Counted from the stretch's first letter, positions 14,426 through 21,663 are shown. The stretch: DNA of 24,811 nucleotides from an uncultured Aggregatibacter sp. (GCF_901873365.1 NZ_CABFLM010000059.1:1-24811), one strand, 5' to 3'. Notes: generated from the sequence alone by a model not told the origin. Made by a program: numbers and translations.

Positions 14426-15637
14426 ATGAACGAAGTTTTACAACAGTTCAAACAACAATATTTGATTAAATATTGGAATCCCGTTATCGCCGTTATCGCC
14501 GCCGGTTTAATCTCAGCCTATTATTTCGGCATTACCGGTACGTATTGGGCAGTCACCGGCGAATTTACCCGTTGGGGCGGCCATGCACTACAAACCTTGG
14601 GCATCGATGTGTCCGATTGGAGTTACTACAAAATCATCGGCATGCAAGGCACGATTTTCACCCGTGTTGATGGCGTGATGATCTTAGGCATGTTTGCCGG
14701 TTGTATCTCCGCGGCCTTATGGGCAAATAATGTGAAATGGCGTAACCAGCCACACAAACGCCGTATCGTGCAAGCCTTAATCGGCGGAGCCATTGCCGGC
14801 TTCGGCGCACGTTTGGCGATGGGCTGTAACCTTGCCTCGTTATTTACCGGCATTCCACAATTTTCCGTGCACGCTTGGTTTTTCACCATTGCCACAGCCC
14901 TTGGAACTTACGCCGGCGTAAAAGTCACTTTATTACCGATGTTCCGTGTGAAATTGGAATTGAAAAAAGGCGCCGCGAAATTACAAGAAAGCGATCCGAA
15001 AAGAGCGCAACGCCGTTTTTGGATCGGCATGATGGTTTTCTTCGCTTACCTCATCGCCTCCTTTTATGTGATGACTCAGTCCGTCAAATTGGGCTTCGCC
15101 ATGCTATGCGGTTTAGCTTTCGGTTTACTTATCGAACGTGCGCAAATCTGCTTCACATCGGCTTTCCGTGATCTTTGGGTAACCGGCCGCGCTTACATGG
15201 CAAAAGCCATTATTTTCGGCATTCTTGCAGGCACCATCGGTGTGTTTAGTTACATTCAATTAGGCGTTCCGGCAAAAATCATGTGGGCGGGTCCAAATGC
15301 GATTATCGGTGGTTTATTATTCGGTTTCGGCATTGTATTAGCCGGCGGTTGTGAAACCGGTTGGATGTACCGCGCGATGGAAGGCCAAGTACATTTTATG
15401 TGGGTGGGTATCGGCAACGTTATCGGTTCTACCTATCTCGCCTACGCTTGGGATGATTTGGCACCGGCATTGGCGCTTGACTACGAAAAACTGAACTTAC
15501 TGAAAGAATTTGGTCCGGTCGGCGGATTATTGGTGAACTACGGTTTATTGATCGTCTGCTTAATCGCTGTCGTCTGGTGGGAAAAACGCTTTCTTGCCAA
15601 AGCAAAAGCCAAAATCGCCGCTCTCGCACAGGCGTAA
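14426..15637 (+). CDS. yedE: YedE-family sulfur/selenium transport membrane protein
   Basis: A 403-aa polytopic inner-membrane protein of the Sulf_transp (YeeE/YedE) family; length equals E. coli YedE. Around ten hydrophobic segments are visible, for example WNPVIAVIAAGLISAYYFGI (about 17-36) and AIIFGILAGTIGVFSYIQLG. Family cysteine motifs occur in two half-repeats: LAMGCNLASLFTGIPQFSVH (about 130-149) and AGGCETGWMYRAMEGQVHF, which line the channel for reduced sulfur species in relatives. With yedF next door it is the pair linked to selenium metabolism or sulfur delivery; whether the substrate is a selenium or a thiosulfate species is not settled by the sequence. AGGAT precedes the ATG. Confidence 0.9.
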   Translation: MNEVLQQFKQQYLIKYWNPVIAVIAAGLISAYYFGITGTYWAVTGEFTRWGGHALQTLGIDVSDWSYYKIIGMQGTIFTRVDGVMILGMFAGCISAALWANNVKWRNQPHKRRIVQALIGGAIAGFGARLAMGCNLASLFTGIPQFSVHAWFFTIATALGTYAGVKVTLLPMFRVKLELKKGAAKLQESDPKRAQRRFWIGMMVFFAYLIASFYVMTQSVKLGFAMLCGLAFGLLIERAQICFTSAFRDLWVTGRAYMAKAIIFGILAGTIGVFSYIQLGVPAKIMWAGPNAIIGGLLFGFGIVLAGGCETGWMYRAMEGQVHFMWVGIGNVIGSTYLAYAWDDLAPALALDYEKLNLLKEFGPVGGLLVNYGLLIVCLIAVVWWEKRFLAKAKAKIAALAQA

Positions 15638-15646
15638 AAGTGCGGT
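15638..15646 (+). repeat. DNA uptake signal core between yedE and yedF
   Basis: AAGTGCGGT begins at the base after the yedE stop codon; there is no inverted partner, so no terminator interrupts yedE-yedF. Confidence 0.85.
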
Positions 15647-15688
15647 TTGATTTAACGTTATTTTTATTTCACAGAAGGAAAACACATT

Positions 15689-15958
15689 ATGGCATTTACC
15701 GTTGTGCACAAATTAGATAAAGATCCAAAAGACATCGTGCCGGATTACACCATCGACACCGTGGGCGAACCTTGTCCCTATCCTGCCATCGTCATGTTAG
15801 AAAGCATGCCTGAGCTCAAAAAAGGGGAAGTGTTGGAATTGTTAAGCGACTGCGCACAATCCATCAACAACATTCCGGTGGATACCAAAAACCACGGTTA
15901 TACGTTATTAAGCATAGAACAAGATGGCACCAAATTACGCTATTTGATTCAGCGTTAA
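15689..15958 (+). CDS. yedF: YedF, TusA-like sulfur/selenium carrier protein
   Basis: An 89-aa cytoplasmic TusA/SirA-fold protein; E. coli YedF is 77 aa, so this one has a slightly longer N-terminus. The family CPxP signature with the single reactive cysteine is seen in TVGEPCPYPAIVML (about 24-37), and the C-terminus YTLLSIEQDGTKLRYLIQR closes the beta sheet. It is likely to carry persulfide or selenide arriving through YedE. AAGGA lies 9 nt before the ATG. It is 51 bp after yedE and in the same operon. The stop codon is the first base triplet of a 238-bp tandem repeat. Confidence 0.92.
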   Translation: MAFTVVHKLDKDPKDIVPDYTIDTVGEPCPYPAIVMLESMPELKKGEVLELLSDCAQSINNIPVDTKNHGYTLLSIEQDGTKLRYLIQR

Positions 15959-16193
15959 GCATTAAAAAATCCTCGCTATATAATGAACAAGGCTGACAAC
16001 CGAAATTCAACATATAGGAGGATTATTTCCCCCTCGTAGCGTGCAACTTGTTGCACGAATGATTAACCTCGATACGTCATTCACAATGTCGTAAGTGCCG
16101 TTCATCTTGATGTACGACCAAACCACGCACGGAACGTTATTTAACCCTTTCGGGCATTCACGATTTCGTGCAACAAGTTGCACGCTACGATCC
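15956..16193. repeat. 238-bp tandem repeat, copy 1
   Basis: Copy 1 begins at the yedF stop codon with TAAGCATTAAAAAATCC. It contains an imperfect hairpin (15968-15981 with 16012-16024, 13 pairs and one bulged G), then a REPIN-like pair of arms (16034-16059 and 16165-16190). Copy 2 follows immediately with the same 238-bp period; by eye about 21 positions differ, near 91% identity. No open frame of note lies in it. The yedF-nupC gap (15959-16550) is otherwise made of copy 2 and the terminator. Confidence 0.9.
16034..16190. repeat. REPIN-like inverted pair in repeat copy 1
   Basis: A 26-bp perfect inverted repeat, 16034-16059 against 16165-16190, with a 105-bp spacer. Each arm contains GTAG, the stem CGTGCAAC/GTTGCACG, a TT loop and a trailing A, the same frame as the nrdA-nrdB element but with other stem bases. 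Confidence 0.8.
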
Positions 16194-16431
16194 TAAGCAT
16201 TAAAAAATCCTCGCTATATAACGAACAAGGCTGACAACCGAAATTCAACATATCGGAGGATTATTTACCCCTTGTAGCGTGCAACTTGTTGCACGAATGA
16301 TTAACCTCGATGCATCATTCGCAATGTCGTGCGTACTGTGTATCTTGATGTACGACTAAACCACGTACGAAATGTTATTTACCCCTTTCGGACATTCACA
16401 ATTTCGTGCAACAAGTTGCACGCTACGATGC
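16194..16431. repeat. 238-bp tandem repeat, copy 2
   Basis: Second copy, again opening TAAGCATTAAAAAATCC and followed at 16432 by a third start of the unit (TAAGCATTAAAAAATC) that runs into the terminator instead. The differences from copy 1 cluster in the region between the REP arms (about 16310-16380), while the arms and the first 28 bases are unchanged. Confidence 0.9.
16274..16426. repeat. REPIN-like inverted pair in repeat copy 2
   Basis: Arms 16274-16297 and 16403-16426 are 24-bp perfect reverse complements and identical to the arms of copy 1. The 105-bp spacer has the same length but many substitutions. Confidence 0.8.
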
Positions 16432-16439
16432 TAAGCATT

Positions 16440-16468
16440 AAAAAATCTCGAAATCCTCGGGATTTTTT
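16440..16468 (+). terminator. Rho-independent terminator after the yedF repeat array
   Basis: AAAAAATCTCGA (16440-16451) pairs with TCGGGATTTTTT (16457-16468), eleven Watson-Crick pairs and one T-G, loop of five, followed by more T. Its left arm continues the repeat-unit start TAAGCATTAAAAAATC, so it looks like the original yedF terminator, now displaced about 480 bp from the gene. Confidence 0.75.
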
Positions 16469-16550
16469 TATTCTTGAAAAAATCACTCCCTCTTCGCCAC
16501 AAAAACAAGTAGAATACGCCAAATTTTTATTTACATCCTTTGAGGTATCT

Positions 16551-17801
16551 ATGGACATTTTAATCAGCATTATCGGTATTTTTGTGCTGTTAGGGATTGC
16601 CGTTTTATTCTCTAACAATCGCAAAGCGATCAATTTACGTACTGTGTTTGGCGCACTGGCCATTCAAATCGCTATCGGTGCTTTCGTGCTTTATGTGCCG
16701 GCCGGACGTCACGCATTACAAGCGGCATCCGATTTTATCGGCAAAGTTATCGGTTTTGGTAATGAAGGGATTAGCTTTGTTTTTGGTGGATTGACTGACC
16801 CAAGCCAAAGTTTCGGTTTTATCTTTGCTATTAAAGTATTACCGGTGATTATCTTCTTCTCTGCACTCATTTCCTTGCTTTATTACATCGGGGTGATGCA
16901 ATGGGTCATCAAACTTATCGGTGGTGGGTTACAAAAATTATTAGGTACCTCAAAAGCGGAATCCATGTCAGCTGCCGCAAACATTTTCGTGGGGCAAACG
17001 GAAGCGCCGTTAATTGTTAAGCCATTTATCGGTCGTATGACCCAATCTGAATTATTCGCTGTGATGGTGGGGGGCGTGGCTTCTATCGCCGGTTCTGTGA
17101 TGGCAGGTTATGCCGGAATGGGCGTGCCGTTAACTTACTTAATCGCCGCTTCTTTTATGGCCGCGCCGGGTGGTTTATTATTCGCGAAAATCATGTTTCC
17201 ACAAACGGAAAAAACTGATGATATGTTAAAAGAGGACGCGGATGTGGAAAAACCGTCCAACGCGATTGAAGCCTTAGCAAATGGTGCGCGTGACGGTATG
17301 CACTTGGCACTGAATGTAGGCGCGATGTTAATTGCGTTTGTGTCTGTGATTGCCTTAATCAACTGGATTTTAAGTAGTTTGGGTGGCATTGTTGGTGAAC
17401 CAAACTTAACTTTACAAGTGATTTTAGGTTGGATTTTCAAACCATTGGCATACTTAATCGGGATTTCTTGGGAAGAATCTGCCATTGCCGGCCAAATGAT
17501 TGGTTTAAAATTAGCGGTGAACGAATTTGTGGGTTATTTAGAATTTGCTAAATATTTACAACCGGATTCTGCTGTGGTGTTAAGTGATAAAACCAAAGCA
17601 ATTATTACCTTCGCACTTTGTGGTTTCGCTAACTTCAGCTCCATTGCAATCTTAATCGGCGGTTTAGGCGGTATGGCACCAAATCGTCGCGGTGATGTTG
17701 CGCGTTTAGGTTTAAAAGCGGTGCTTGCCGGTTCATTATCTAACTTAATGAGTGCAACGATTGCCGGATTATTTATCGGTTTGAGTGGTGCTGTGCTATA
17801 A
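16551..17801 (+). CDS. nupC: NupC-family concentrative nucleoside transporter
   Basis: Inner-membrane nucleoside:cation symporter of the CNT family, 416 aa from this start (E. coli NupC 400). It has about eight to ten hydrophobic segments, beginning ILISIIGIFVLLGIAVLF. CNT signatures are visible: GFIFAIKVLPVIIFFSALIS (about 87-106), AANIFVGQTEAPLIVKPFIG (about 142-161), which forms the nucleoside-binding loop, and FALCGFANFSSIAI near the C-terminus. An open frame extends 74 codons upstream into the terminator and repeat, but GAGG at the right distance selects the ATG at 16551. It lies directly before deoD, so imported purine nucleosides can be cleaved at once. An uptake core overlaps the stop codon. 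Confidence 0.93.
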   Translation: MDILISIIGIFVLLGIAVLFSNNRKAINLRTVFGALAIQIAIGAFVLYVPAGRHALQAASDFIGKVIGFGNEGISFVFGGLTDPSQSFGFIFAIKVLPVIIFFSALISLLYYIGVMQWVIKLIGGGLQKLLGTSKAESMSAAANIFVGQTEAPLIVKPFIGRMTQSELFAVMVGGVASIAGSVMAGYAGMGVPLTYLIAASFMAAPGGLLFAKIMFPQTEKTDDMLKEDADVEKPSNAIEALANGARDGMHLALNVGAMLIAFVSVIALINWILSSLGGIVGEPNLTLQVILGWIFKPLAYLIGISWEESAIAGQMIGLKLAVNEFVGYLEFAKYLQPDSAVVLSDKTKAIITFALCGFANFSSIAILIGGLGGMAPNRRGDVARLGLKAVLAGSLSNLMSATIAGLFIGLSGAVL

Positions 17802-17809
17802 AGTGCGGT
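17801..17809 (+). repeat. DNA uptake signal core at the nupC stop codon
   Basis: AAGTGCGGT shares its first base with the last base of the nupC TAA. Confidence 0.85.
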
Positions 17810-17837
17810 ATGATTTCACCACGTTTTTTTTATGATG

Positions 17838-17860
17838 ACACCACGACCCGTTCGTGGTGT
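17838..17860 (+). terminator. Hairpin between nupC and deoD
   Basis: ACACCACGA (17838-17846) and TCGTGGTGT (17852-17860) form a perfect 9-bp stem with a 5-nt loop. The following T-tract is weak, so read-through into deoD is possible. Confidence 0.6.
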
Positions 17861-17875
17861 TGTCGTTTATAGGCA

Positions 17876-17891
17876 ACGAAAACGTTTGCGC
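17876..17891. promoter_or_regulatory. PurR-type operator upstream of deoD
   Basis: The minus-strand reading GCGCAAACGTTTTCGT differs at one position from ACGCAAACGTTTTCGT, a PurR operator form. It lies about 40 bp before the deoD start. PurR with hypoxanthine or guanine as co-repressor is established for purine genes in gamma-proteobacteria; its use here is inference. Confidence 0.7.
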
Positions 17892-17929
17892 TAATTTTAG
17901 TTCACCATGTCAATAAAGAGGAAAAGACT

Positions 17930-18649
17930 ATGACTCCACATATTAACGCGCCAGCCGGTGCATTTGCCGATGCCGTATTAATGCCGGGCGATCCGCTTCG
18001 TGCGAAGTATATCGCGGAAACTTTCTTAGAAAACGTGCAAGAAGTGACCAACGTTCGCAATATGTTGGGCTTTACCGGCACCTATAAAGGTCGCCGCATT
18101 TCTGTGATGGCCCATGGTATGGGGATCCCTTCCTGTTCCATTTACGCGAAAGAACTTATTACGGAATACGGTGTGAAAAAACTGATTCGTGTCGGCTCTT
18201 GTGGTGCCGTCCGTATGGATGTCAAAGTGCGTGATGTGGTTATCGGTCTTGGTGCGTGTACCGATTCCAAAGTCAATCGTATTCGTTTTAAAGACAACGA
18301 TTTTGCAGCGATTGCCGATTTCGGTTTAACGCAAGCGGCGGTACAGGCAGCGAAGGAATTAGATGTTAAGGTTCGTGTCGGTAATCTATTTTCTGCGGAT
18401 TTATTCTATACTCCGGATGTCGCCATGTTTGACGTGATGGAAAAATACGGCATTCTAGGCGTAGAAATGGAAGCCGCCGGTATTTATGGCGTGGCAGCGG
18501 AATACGGTGCGCGTGCATTGACTATCTGTACCGTATCCGACCATATTCGTACTCATGAACAAACCAGTGCGGAAGAGCGTCAGTTGACGTTTAATGAAAT
18601 GATCAAAGTGGCGTTAGAAACCGTGTTAATTGACGATAAGGCTAACTAG
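17930..18649 (+). CDS. deoD: Purine-nucleoside phosphorylase DeoD type
   Basis: Hexameric cytoplasmic enzyme that splits purine (deoxy)nucleosides with phosphate into base and (deoxy)ribose 1-phosphate; 239 aa equals E. coli. Key residues: MPGDPLRAKYIAE (about 18-30) with the phosphate-binding Arg, HGMGIPSCSIYAKEL (about 63-77), IRVGSCGAV (about 86-94), VEMEAAGIYGVAAEYG (about 178-193), and catalytic D204 in TVSDHI. AGAGGAAAAG precedes the ATG. It follows nupC on the same strand with a hairpin and a PurR-type operator between them, so it probably has its own regulated promoter as well as read-through. Confidence 0.98.
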   Translation: MTPHINAPAGAFADAVLMPGDPLRAKYIAETFLENVQEVTNVRNMLGFTGTYKGRRISVMAHGMGIPSCSIYAKELITEYGVKKLIRVGSCGAVRMDVKVRDVVIGLGACTDSKVNRIRFKDNDFAAIADFGLTQAAVQAAKELDVKVRVGNLFSADLFYTPDVAMFDVMEKYGILGVEMEAAGIYGVAAEYGARALTICTVSDHIRTHEQTSAEERQLTFNEMIKVALETVLIDDKAN

Positions 18650-18659
18650 TCAACTCCTT

Positions 18660-18694
18660 GAATGCTGCCTAATTTGCGTCATTCGGCAGCATTC
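18660..18694 (+). terminator. deoD terminator
   Basis: GAATGCTGCC (18660-18669) and GGCAGCATTC (18685-18694) form a perfect 10-bp stem followed by TTTT. The rest of the gap to tatA (18695-18940) contains the tatA promoter and nothing else I can support. Confidence 0.85.
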
Positions 18695-18855
18695 TTTTGA
18701 GTGTGTTATTGCGGTATAAAATGAGAGCGACAGTTTGACTTCAAGGGAGTTATTTAAGGCTTAGAAGGAAGCGAGTTGCTATACGATGCTAAGTTAAAAT
18801 GCAAAGAAGCAAGGTAAGCAACGTCAATAAATACGAAAATAATCCGGCTTGGCTA

Positions 18856-18884
18856 TTGTTCAACACGGGTAAAACGAGTATAGT
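18856..18884 (+). promoter_or_regulatory. Probable promoter of tatABC-hemB
   Basis: TTGTTC (18856-18861), 17 bp, TATAGT (18879-18884), about 57 bp before the tatA ATG. Confidence 0.5.
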
Positions 18885-18940
18885 TCTGCACGTTTTCAAC
18901 AGATAAATTTCATCTCTTAACGCATATCAATGAGGTTTTT

Positions 18941-19171
18941 ATGGGTGGCATTAGCATTTGGCAATTGGCTATTTTGGTTTTAATCATTGTATTGTTATTC
19001 GGTACGAAGAAATTGCGTACGTTAGGTACGGATTTGGGCGAGTCTGTAAAAGGCTTTAAAAAAGCCATGAATGAAGAAGCCAAACCGGCTGATGCAAGTT
19101 TCGATAAAGTGGAACAAAAGCAAAAGGCACAACCGGAACAAGAAAAAAGCAAAGAAAAAGAACAGGCATAA
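18941..19171 (+). CDS. tatA: Sec-independent translocase subunit TatA
   Basis: Pore-forming subunit of the twin-arginine translocase, which exports folded proteins. The 76 aa open with a short N-terminal transmembrane helix WQLAILVLIIVLLFG (about 7-21), then the FGTKKLRTLGTDLGESVKGFKKA hinge and amphipathic helix (Phe-Gly at 20-21), then a charged Lys/Glu/Gln-rich tail. This is the standard TatA layout; the absence of the early conserved Glu of TatB separates it from the next gene. GAGG precedes the ATG. It is first of four tightly spaced genes, tatA-tatB-tatC-hemB. Confidence 0.97.
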   Translation: MGGISIWQLAILVLIIVLLFGTKKLRTLGTDLGESVKGFKKAMNEEAKPADASFDKVEQKQKAQPEQEKSKEKEQA

Positions 19172-19174
19172 TCC

Positions 19175-19828
19175 GTGTTTGATATTGGTTTTTCTGAGGT
19201 TGTCTTAGTTTGTATTGTGGGCTTAGTAGTACTAGGCCCACAACGTTTACCGGTAGCCATTCGCACGGTCATGTCTTGGGTGCGAACCGTTCGTGGCTTG
19301 GCGGCAAATGTACAAAACGAACTGAAACAAGAATTAAAATTGCAAGAGTTGCAAGACAGCATTAAGAAAGCGGAAAGCTTGAATCTTAAGGCGCTGTCTC
19401 CCGAATTAGGCAAAACCGTTGAGGAATTAAAAGCCTCTGCGGATAAGTTGCGTGCCGATTTGGAACAAAAAGCAGCACAAAGTAATACTACGTTGCAAGA
19501 TCAAATCAAGGAAATGAAAAGTGCGGTAGAAAATTCGGATGAAAATGACAATATTCATCCCGGTTCAAATGATCGCAACCCAATGGCTAACTATGACATT
19601 CTTGATGTTGAAGATTTTTCCGAACAAAATACAGAAGCCTTAGCCGTTGCAGAAATGTCGCGAAATACGACCGCACTTTCTCCGGCAGAACAGGCGGAGC
19701 AAGAAGAAATTGAGCTAGATGACAAACTGGCTTATTACATCAATCAATATGATCCGGATAATCCTTTACCGGCCAATTCAGAAAATGCCCATTCGGAGAA
19801 AACCGAACAATCCTCAAATAAAAGCTAG
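19175..19828 (+). CDS. tatB: Sec-independent translocase subunit TatB
   Basis: Receptor-complex partner of TatC that holds twin-arginine signal peptides; 217 aa, within the long range of TatB. It begins from a GTG at 19175, 3 bp after the tatA stop. MFDIGFSEVVLVCIVGLVVL has the TatB-specific Glu8 in its membrane helix, followed by GPQRLPVAIRTV (hinge and amphipathic helix), a coiled-coil-like region rich in Lys, Glu and Gln (about 45-125) and a long acidic, low-complexity tail. Two uptake cores fall in this poorly constrained tail (19519 and 19670). No strong ribosome site precedes the GTG, so translation is probably coupled to tatA. Confidence 0.95.
   Translation: MFDIGFSEVVLVCIVGLVVLGPQRLPVAIRTVMSWVRTVRGLAANVQNELKQELKLQELQDSIKKAESLNLKALSPELGKTVEELKASADKLRADLEQKAAQSNTTLQDQIKEMKSAVENSDENDNIHPGSNDRNPMANYDILDVEDFSEQNTEALAVAEMSRNTTALSPAEQAEQEEIELDDKLAYYINQYDPDNPLPANSENAHSEKTEQSSNKS
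19519..19527 (+). repeat. DNA uptake signal core inside tatB
   Basis: AAGTGCGGT in the variable C-terminal half of tatB. Confidence 0.8.
19670..19678 (-). repeat. DNA uptake signal core inside tatB (3' part)
   Basis: ACCGCACTT, complement of the core, 143 bp after the first tatB copy. Confidence 0.8.
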
Positions 19829-19854
19829 GGCGCAACCCTCAATTAGGATAATTT

Positions 19855-20622
19855 ATGACCAGCGTTGACGATACTCAACCCCTCATCACTCATCTGGTAG
19901 AACTGCGCAACCGTTTATTACGCAGCATTATTTTCGTTGCTGTGGTATTTGTGGCGTTAGTTTATTTTTCCAACGAAATTTATAACTTTGTGGCAGCACC
20001 GTTAACAGCGAACTTGCCAAACGGTTCCAGCATGATTGCCACCAACATCGCCACGCCGTTTTTCACCCCAATTAAACTGACCGGCGTTGTTGCCATTTTT
20101 ATTTCCGTGCCATTTTTGCTTTACCAAATTTGGGCGTTTGTGGCACCGGCGTTATATCAACATGAAAAACGCCTGATTTATCCACTATTATTTTCCAGCA
20201 CGCTGTTGTTTTATCTAGGCGTAGCTTTTGCTTACTATGTGGTATTCCCGTTAGTGTTCAGCTTTTTAACTAAAACGGCACCGGAAGGGGTGGCGATCGC
20301 GACCGACATCAGTAGCTACTTAGATTTTGTACTGACGTTATTCTTAGCTTTCGGTGTTTGCTTTGAAGTGCCGGTGGCGATTATTCTGTTATGCTGGACT
20401 GGTGTTACCACACCGGAAGATTTAAAAGCCAAGCGCCCTTATATTATTGTCGGTGCGTTCTTTATCGGCATGCTTTTAACTCCGCCGGATGTATTCTCAC
20501 AAACCTTGCTTGCTATTCCAATGTGTTTGTTATTTGAAGTGGGTGTATTCTTTGCGCGATTTTATCGTCCGCGTGAAGAAGACGAGGCCACTCAAGATGG
20601 AAACAACACAGCTAATCACTAA
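19855..20622 (+). CDS. tatC: Sec-independent translocase subunit TatC
   Basis: Six-helix inner-membrane core of the Tat translocase that recognises the twin-arginine motif; 255 aa is typical. The N-terminal PLITHLVELRNRLLRSI (about 9-25) contains the conserved cytoplasmic HL-E-LR-R motif. LYQIWAFVAPALYQHEKR (about 87-104) is the conserved first periplasmic/cytoplasmic region (F94-like and E103-like residues). The remaining helices follow, with RPYIIVGAFFIGMLLTPPD towards the end. AGGAT lies before the ATG, 26 bp after tatB. hemB, not tatD as in E. coli, is the next gene. Confidence 0.98.
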   Translation: MTSVDDTQPLITHLVELRNRLLRSIIFVAVVFVALVYFSNEIYNFVAAPLTANLPNGSSMIATNIATPFFTPIKLTGVVAIFISVPFLLYQIWAFVAPALYQHEKRLIYPLLFSSTLLFYLGVAFAYYVVFPLVFSFLTKTAPEGVAIATDISSYLDFVLTLFLAFGVCFEVPVAIILLCWTGVTTPEDLKAKRPYIIVGAFFIGMLLTPPDVFSQTLLAIPMCLLFEVGVFFARFYRPREEDEATQDGNNTANH

Positions 20623-20640
20623 TTCAATTCGGGAGATAAT

Positions 20641-21663
20641 ATGACACAACAAATTTTTACCGGTTTTCCAACCCGCCGTTTACGCCGCATGCGTAAACAG
20701 GATTTTAGTCGCCGCTTAATGGCTGAACATAAACTGACTGTTGATGATCTGATTTATCCCGTATTTATTATTGAAGGCGAAAATCATCGTGAAGCGGTGC
20801 CTTCCATGCCAAACGTAGAACGTTTAACCATCGACCAACTGTTAATTGAGGCGGGTTTATTGGTGAAATATGGCGTACCGGTGATTGCGTTATTTCCTGT
20901 GGTGGAACAGGCGAAAAAATCCTTAATGGCGGAAGAAGCTTATAGTCCGAACGGCTTGGTGCAACGCGCAGTGAAGGCACTCAAAGCCGCCTATCCTGAC
21001 CTTGGCGTATTAACTGATGTGGCGCTTGACCCTTACACCCTACACGGACAAGACGGTATTATCGATGAAGAAGGCTACGTACTGAACGACATCACTACCG
21101 ATATATTAATCAAACAAGCGCTGTCCCACGCAGAAGCCGGTGCAGACGTGGTCGCACCAAGCGACATGATGGATGGTCGCATCGGCAGAATCCGCAACGC
21201 CTTGGAAGAAAAAGGCTTTATTAACACCCTCATCATGGCTTACTCCGCTAAATATGCTTCCAACTATTACGGCCCGTTCCGTGATGCTGTGGGATCTTCA
21301 GGCAATTTAAAAGGCGGCGATAAAAAGACCTACCAATTAGATCCAGCTAACAGCGATGAAGGGTTACAAGAAGTGGCATTAGACTTGGAAGAGGGCGCCG
21401 ATATGGTGATGGTGAAACCGGGTATGCCATATTTAGATTTGGTCTATCGCGTAAAACAACAATTCGGCGTACCAACCTTTGCCTACCAAGTGTCCGGTGA
21501 ATATGCCATGCACATGGCGGCGATTCAAAACGGCTGGTTGAAAGAAAAAGAATGTATTATGGAATCTTTGCTTTGTTTCAAACGTGCCGGCGCTGACGGC
21601 ATTTTGACTTACTTCGCCAAACAAGTGGCAGAGTGGTTGTATTTAGAAGGGAAAAATAAATAA
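20641..21663 (+). CDS. hemB: Delta-aminolevulinic acid dehydratase (porphobilinogen synthase)
   Basis: Condenses two 5-aminolevulinate molecules to porphobilinogen in haem synthesis; 340 aa. Schiff-base lysines are K204 (MAYSAKYASNYYG) and K259 (MVKPGMPYLD). The metal region reads LTDVALDPYTLHGQDGI (about 121-137): the three zinc-binding cysteines of the E. coli enzyme are replaced by Ala and Asp residues, as in the Mg-dependent Pseudomonas-type enzyme. It sits 18 bp after tatC, and GGGAG precedes the ATG, so it is probably read with tatABC. Its presence implies a haem route that H. influenzae lacks. Confidence 0.97.
   Translation: MTQQIFTGFPTRRLRRMRKQDFSRRLMAEHKLTVDDLIYPVFIIEGENHREAVPSMPNVERLTIDQLLIEAGLLVKYGVPVIALFPVVEQAKKSLMAEEAYSPNGLVQRAVKALKAAYPDLGVLTDVALDPYTLHGQDGIIDEEGYVLNDITTDILIKQALSHAEAGADVVAPSDMMDGRIGRIRNALEEKGFINTLIMAYSAKYASNYYGPFRDAVGSSGNLKGGDKKTYQLDPANSDEGLQEVALDLEEGADMVMVKPGMPYLDLVYRVKQQFGVPTFAYQVSGEYAMHMAAIQNGWLKEKECIMESLLCFKRAGADGILTYFAKQVAEWLYLEGKNK

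Noticed and set aside
14260..14469. 69-codon hydrophobic plus-strand frame before yedE
   Set aside because: No ribosome site; it overlaps the yedE start in another frame, and its hydrophobic look comes from AT-rich intergenic sequence.
15956..16431. Insertion sequence or transposon remnant
   Set aside because: No transposase frame and no target-site duplication other than the unit's own repeated start; REPIN tandem duplication explains the pattern better.
15956..16440. CRISPR-like array at the yedF-nupC gap
   Set aside because: Only two long copies with near-identical content, and inverted arms within each; no short direct repeats with unique spacers and no cas genes.
16329..16550. Upstream extension of the nupC frame by 74 codons
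   Set aside because: It would translate repeat copy 2 and the terminator; GAGG selects the ATG at 16551 and the resulting length fits the family.
18910..19413. 167-codon minus-strand frame opposite tatA and tatB
   Set aside because: It mirrors the tatA/tatB codons, has a Ser/Cys/Phe-rich composition typical of an antisense shadow and no ribosome site.
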